Source: JBGCEZ01 sp045106735 (GTDB taxonomy: Bacteria; Planctomycetota; Phycisphaerae; Phycisphaerales; SM1A02). From it: DNA of 7,709 nt. The position numbers and the translations under genes are program-made. The stretch spans positions 1 to 7,709 of the forward strand of contig JBGCEZ010000107.1 of NCBI GenBank assembly GCA_045106735.1, read 5' to 3'. The notes beneath the pieces were generated by a model. The model was not told the DNA's origin, made no database searches, and saw only the letters and a list, made by a program, of their open reading frames with translations. The first letter of the stretch is position 1. Each line of letters starts with the position of its first letter. Of the stretch, positions 6,336 to 7,709 are shown in pieces.

Positions 6336-7087
6336 TGGGAGACCATCGGCGACGTTGATCCTGCATCCTTCACCCAGTGGCGATTGACCCACTCGCGATC
6401 GGCAACGACCCTTCACGACCACCTGGATGCGTCCTCCGCGCTGCTGGCCTGGTGCGTGGGGATGCATCGCCCCCCCCAGGCCCGCGGGCAACCGTCGGCA
6501 CGGCCAGAACGGCTGGTGTCGCATCATTCGAACGCCAGGCTCAGTCGAACGAGGAAGTCGCCCCCCCCCCCCTCGGCGTGGCAGGACCTCGCCGGACCCT
6601 CTCTCTGATGGCCCTCCAGACCGGATTGCGACGGGTGAACTGAGTGACCTCCAGTGGCCGGACATCGCCCTGGAGGGACACCAGCGGCCTCATCTATAGG
6701 TTCGGGCCGAGACCACCAAGAGCAAGGAAGACGCGATCCTCCGGCTGACAGCGGAGCTGCTCATGGCGCACCAGGCTGCGGGGCCGGCGAGCCGAAAGGG
6801 TCGTGTGTCTCAGACCATGCCCCCCCACCACACGGTCGCCCGCGACATTGATCGAGCGGCAATCCTGCGAACGGACACCCGCTTGGCCGTCGGGTGGACG
6901 CTTACGCCCTCCGGCGCACCGATGCGTCCAATCACGATGGGTAGGGACGCCTCAATGCATCGAAATGGAGCCGATGGGGCACTCAGATCCCAAGCTCACC
7001 GCGAGAGCTCTCGTCGATGCGACGGCCGTTCCAACGGCTGAGGCGACCGCCCAGCCGCCACGGGCCGTTCCGCAACCGGCGGGGGAT
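6336..7087 (+). pseudogene. Degenerate tyrosine recombinase (phage-type integrase)
   Basis: The reading must be stitched across frames. WETIGDVDPASFTQWRLTHS then SATTLHDHLDASSALLAWCVG (from 6336) resembles the SAM-like core-binding domain. ATVGTARTAGVASFERQAQS then NEEVA leads to RTLSLMALQTGLRR (about 6487-6632, second frame). GELSDLQWPDIALEG (third frame) supplies the rest of the box I region; a TAG at 6697-6699 interrupts it before VRAETTKSKEDAILRLTAEL. DAYALRRT (6897-6920) is box II with the usual His replaced by Tyr. A TAG at 6942-6944 follows, then GHSDPKLTARALVDATAVPT (from about 6977), where Leu (7010-7012) stands at the place of the nucleophilic Tyr. At least four frameshifts and two stops make it non-functional. 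Both end points are estimates. It points at the ssrA 3' end, its likely former attachment site. Confidence 0.8.
6561..6572 (+). repeat. Homopolymer of 12 C inside the integrase pseudogene
   Basis: Twelve consecutive C residues lie in the stitched reading between NEEVA and LGVAGPRR. Shorter C tracts occur at 6470-6477 (8) and 6820-6826 (7) in the same pseudogene. The first of these falls where the reading frame changes, as expected of slippage, or possibly of base-calling error. Confidence 0.85.
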
Positions 7088-7198
7088 GACACACGACGGC
7101 GGGAACAACGAGCCTCACCAACGAAGGGCGTTGCCCGTCATCGACTGGCACTGCTTGGCCGTGAACCCGCCGCCTCCGTGCTTGCGCAAACCAATGAA

Positions 7199-7230
7199 GA
7201 AGCGGACTCTCAATCTCTAGAGTCCGCTTC
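7199..7230 (-). terminator. ssrA terminator hairpin
   Basis: Gaagcggactct (7199-7210) and agagtccgcttc (7219-7230) form a perfect 12-bp stem with an 8-nt loop, 29 bases past the ssrA 3' end. On the minus strand it is followed by ttcattggttt, a weakly T-rich tail. This suits an intrinsic terminator for tmRNA, and the symmetrical stem could also stop transcription arriving from the integrase side. Confidence 0.75.
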
Positions 7231-7428
7231 AGTCGCTGGTGGTCCGAAGACCCAGAAAGTGGAGCCGGGGGGATTCGAACCCCCGTGCCGGAACAGTCAG
7301 CCCGTCGCTTCTACGTGTGTAGTCACCCGATTGATCTCGACCCTGGCCGGCGGTGGGTGACAGCCTCCGTCCGGGTCATGATCGACTGTTTTCTCACCCG
7401 GTCGCCGCCAATCAGGACGACCAGGCCA

Positions 7429-7474
7429 GCCCGATGTTTTCGGTCCACACCCCATCGGGCGTCAGGGTGGACCG
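7429..7474 (-). other. H-type pseudoknot of tmRNA downstream of the tag
   Basis: In RNA order the segments are CGGTCCAC (7474-7467), GCCCGATG (7460-7453), GTGGACCG (7448-7441) and CATCGGGC (7436-7429). The first pairs with the third and the second with the fourth, each over 8 perfect base pairs. That interleaving is a classic pseudoknot, just after the tag stop as in other tmRNAs. Confidence 0.9.
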
Positions 7475-7483
7475 CACCACTAC

Positions 7484-7513
7484 TTAAGCGGCGAGAGCGT
7501 ACTGCTGGTTGGC
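7484..7513 (-). other. tmRNA proteolysis-tag reading frame (ANQQYALAA)
   Basis: GCC AAC CAG CAG TAC GCT CTC GCC GCT TAA encodes ANQQYALAA and a stop. The ending YALAA is that of known tags such as ANDENYALAA and is recognised by ClpXP-type proteases. GCC at 7513-7511 is taken as the resume codon because it aligns with the E. coli GCA after the shared GCAAAAA stretch. In frame the codons before it would read KNTT. Confidence 0.9.
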
Positions 7514-7630
7514 AGTTGTGTTTTTGCATCCTTTTAACGTGGCACGGATGCTCCACGACACGCGACAAACGAACCTTCCCTGCCCGGTCGAAACCATTCG
7601 GCCCCGTTGGGTTGTCCAGGAAGGACATGC

Positions 7631-7648
7631 CGCCCGGCCATCCGGGCG
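7631..7648. repeat. Small hairpin upstream of ssrA
   Basis: Cgcccgg (7631-7637) and ccgggcg (7642-7648) pair over 7 bp around the loop ccat, 26 bp before the ssrA 5' end. It has no T-run on either side. It may end an upstream transcript or may be incidental. No clear ssrA promoter was recognised in 7606-7709. Confidence 0.35.
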
Positions 7649-7709
7649 ACCCACCAGTATCGCCTCCCCGAGGGACGCGGTCCAGTGCAATGTGTGAACC
7701 CCGCGGGGC

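Larger units (their letters stand above)
7260..7605 (-). ncRNA. ssrA: Transfer-messenger RNA (tmRNA), one-piece
   Basis: This 346-nt RNA, with SmpB, rescues stalled ribosomes and adds a degradation tag. The 5' end on the minus strand reads GGGGCCGAATGGTTTCGACC, the conserved tmRNA start. The 3' end carries a T-arm, GGGGG-TTCGAAT-CCCCC, then CGGCTCC and discriminator A. GGGGCCG pairs with CGGCTCC over 7 bp with a G-U at the third pair, the alanine identity element known from tRNA-Ala and tmRNA. CCA is not encoded. A tag frame, an H-type pseudoknot (7429-7474) and a second stem pair CCGGGT/ACCCGG lie between the ends. The region before the tag (TTAAAAGG...GCAAAAA) aligns by eye with the same part of E. 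coli tmRNA. A terminator hairpin follows. The 3' end is probably the attachment site used by the neighbouring integrase. Confidence 0.97.

Noticed and set aside
7260..7345. An ordinary tRNA gene on the minus strand
   Set aside because: The T-arm and acceptor end look tRNA-like, but no anticodon arm lies at the right distance. The partner 5' acceptor strand is some 330 nt away with a tag frame and pseudoknot between, so it is tmRNA.
7100..7360. Protein-coding tail VEPGGFEPPCRNSQ and onward on the plus strand
   Set aside because: This phrase is the antisense reading of the tmRNA T-arm and acceptor end, a familiar false protein in databases. The DNA is ssrA and its terminator.
1..7709. CRISPR array, toxin-antitoxin pair, phage structural genes or other defence system
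   Set aside because: No regularly spaced repeats and no recognisable cas, toxin or phage structural proteins were found on either strand.

Overview
The window is GC-rich DNA that most resembles a member of the Planctomycetota, possibly a Phycisphaerae-like lineage (inference). The main reason is a Ser/Thr kinase with a C-terminal beta-propeller encoded directly behind an ECF sigma factor of the Sigma70_ECF/TIGR02999 type, an arrangement common in that phylum. No sequence search could be run, so the taxonomy is a reading of protein style only.

Layout. (1) 1-1392, plus strand: the right-hand part of an IS4-family insertion sequence. It has an intact 409-aa DDE transposase, a strong hairpin just after its stop, and a plausible right terminus. 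The left end lies outside the window. (2) 1393-1474: about 80 bases with nothing recognisable. (3) 1475-5506, minus strand: a compact operon. An ECF sigma factor (189 aa, GTG start) is followed by a 1145-aa membrane-anchored Ser/Thr kinase with a propeller sensor, joined by a TGATG stop/start overlap. An extended -10 box sits 6 nt before the sigma GTG, which predicts a leaderless or near-leaderless mRNA. A hairpin wraps the kinase stop codon. (4) 5507-6335: mostly without a convincing gene, except a 65-codon minus-strand ORF (5776-5973) with a very good Shine-Dalgarno. It may be the start of a small exported protein or of a broken gene. A perfect 24-bp palindrome lies at 6259-6282. (5) 6336 to about 7087, plus strand: a tyrosine recombinase (phage-type integrase) pseudogene. 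Its reading can be followed through all three frames, with several frameshifts and stops, a His-to-Tyr change in the HxLRxT box and loss of the nucleophilic Tyr. (6) 7199-7605, minus strand: ssrA (tmRNA), one-piece, with both tRNA-like ends, a tag reading frame ending in YALAA-stop, a visible H-type pseudoknot and a downstream terminator hairpin. (7) 7606-7709: upstream flank of ssrA with one small hairpin.

How the parts relate. The sigma factor and kinase are most simply read as a signalling pair: the outer propeller would sense or bind something, the cytoplasmic kinase would phosphorylate a target, and the sigma factor would redirect transcription. The integrase remnant points into the 3' end of ssrA, a classic attachment site for integrative elements, so the right side of the window looks like the scar of an old genomic island. 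The intact IS4 element marks a second, more recent mobile event on the other side of the operon.
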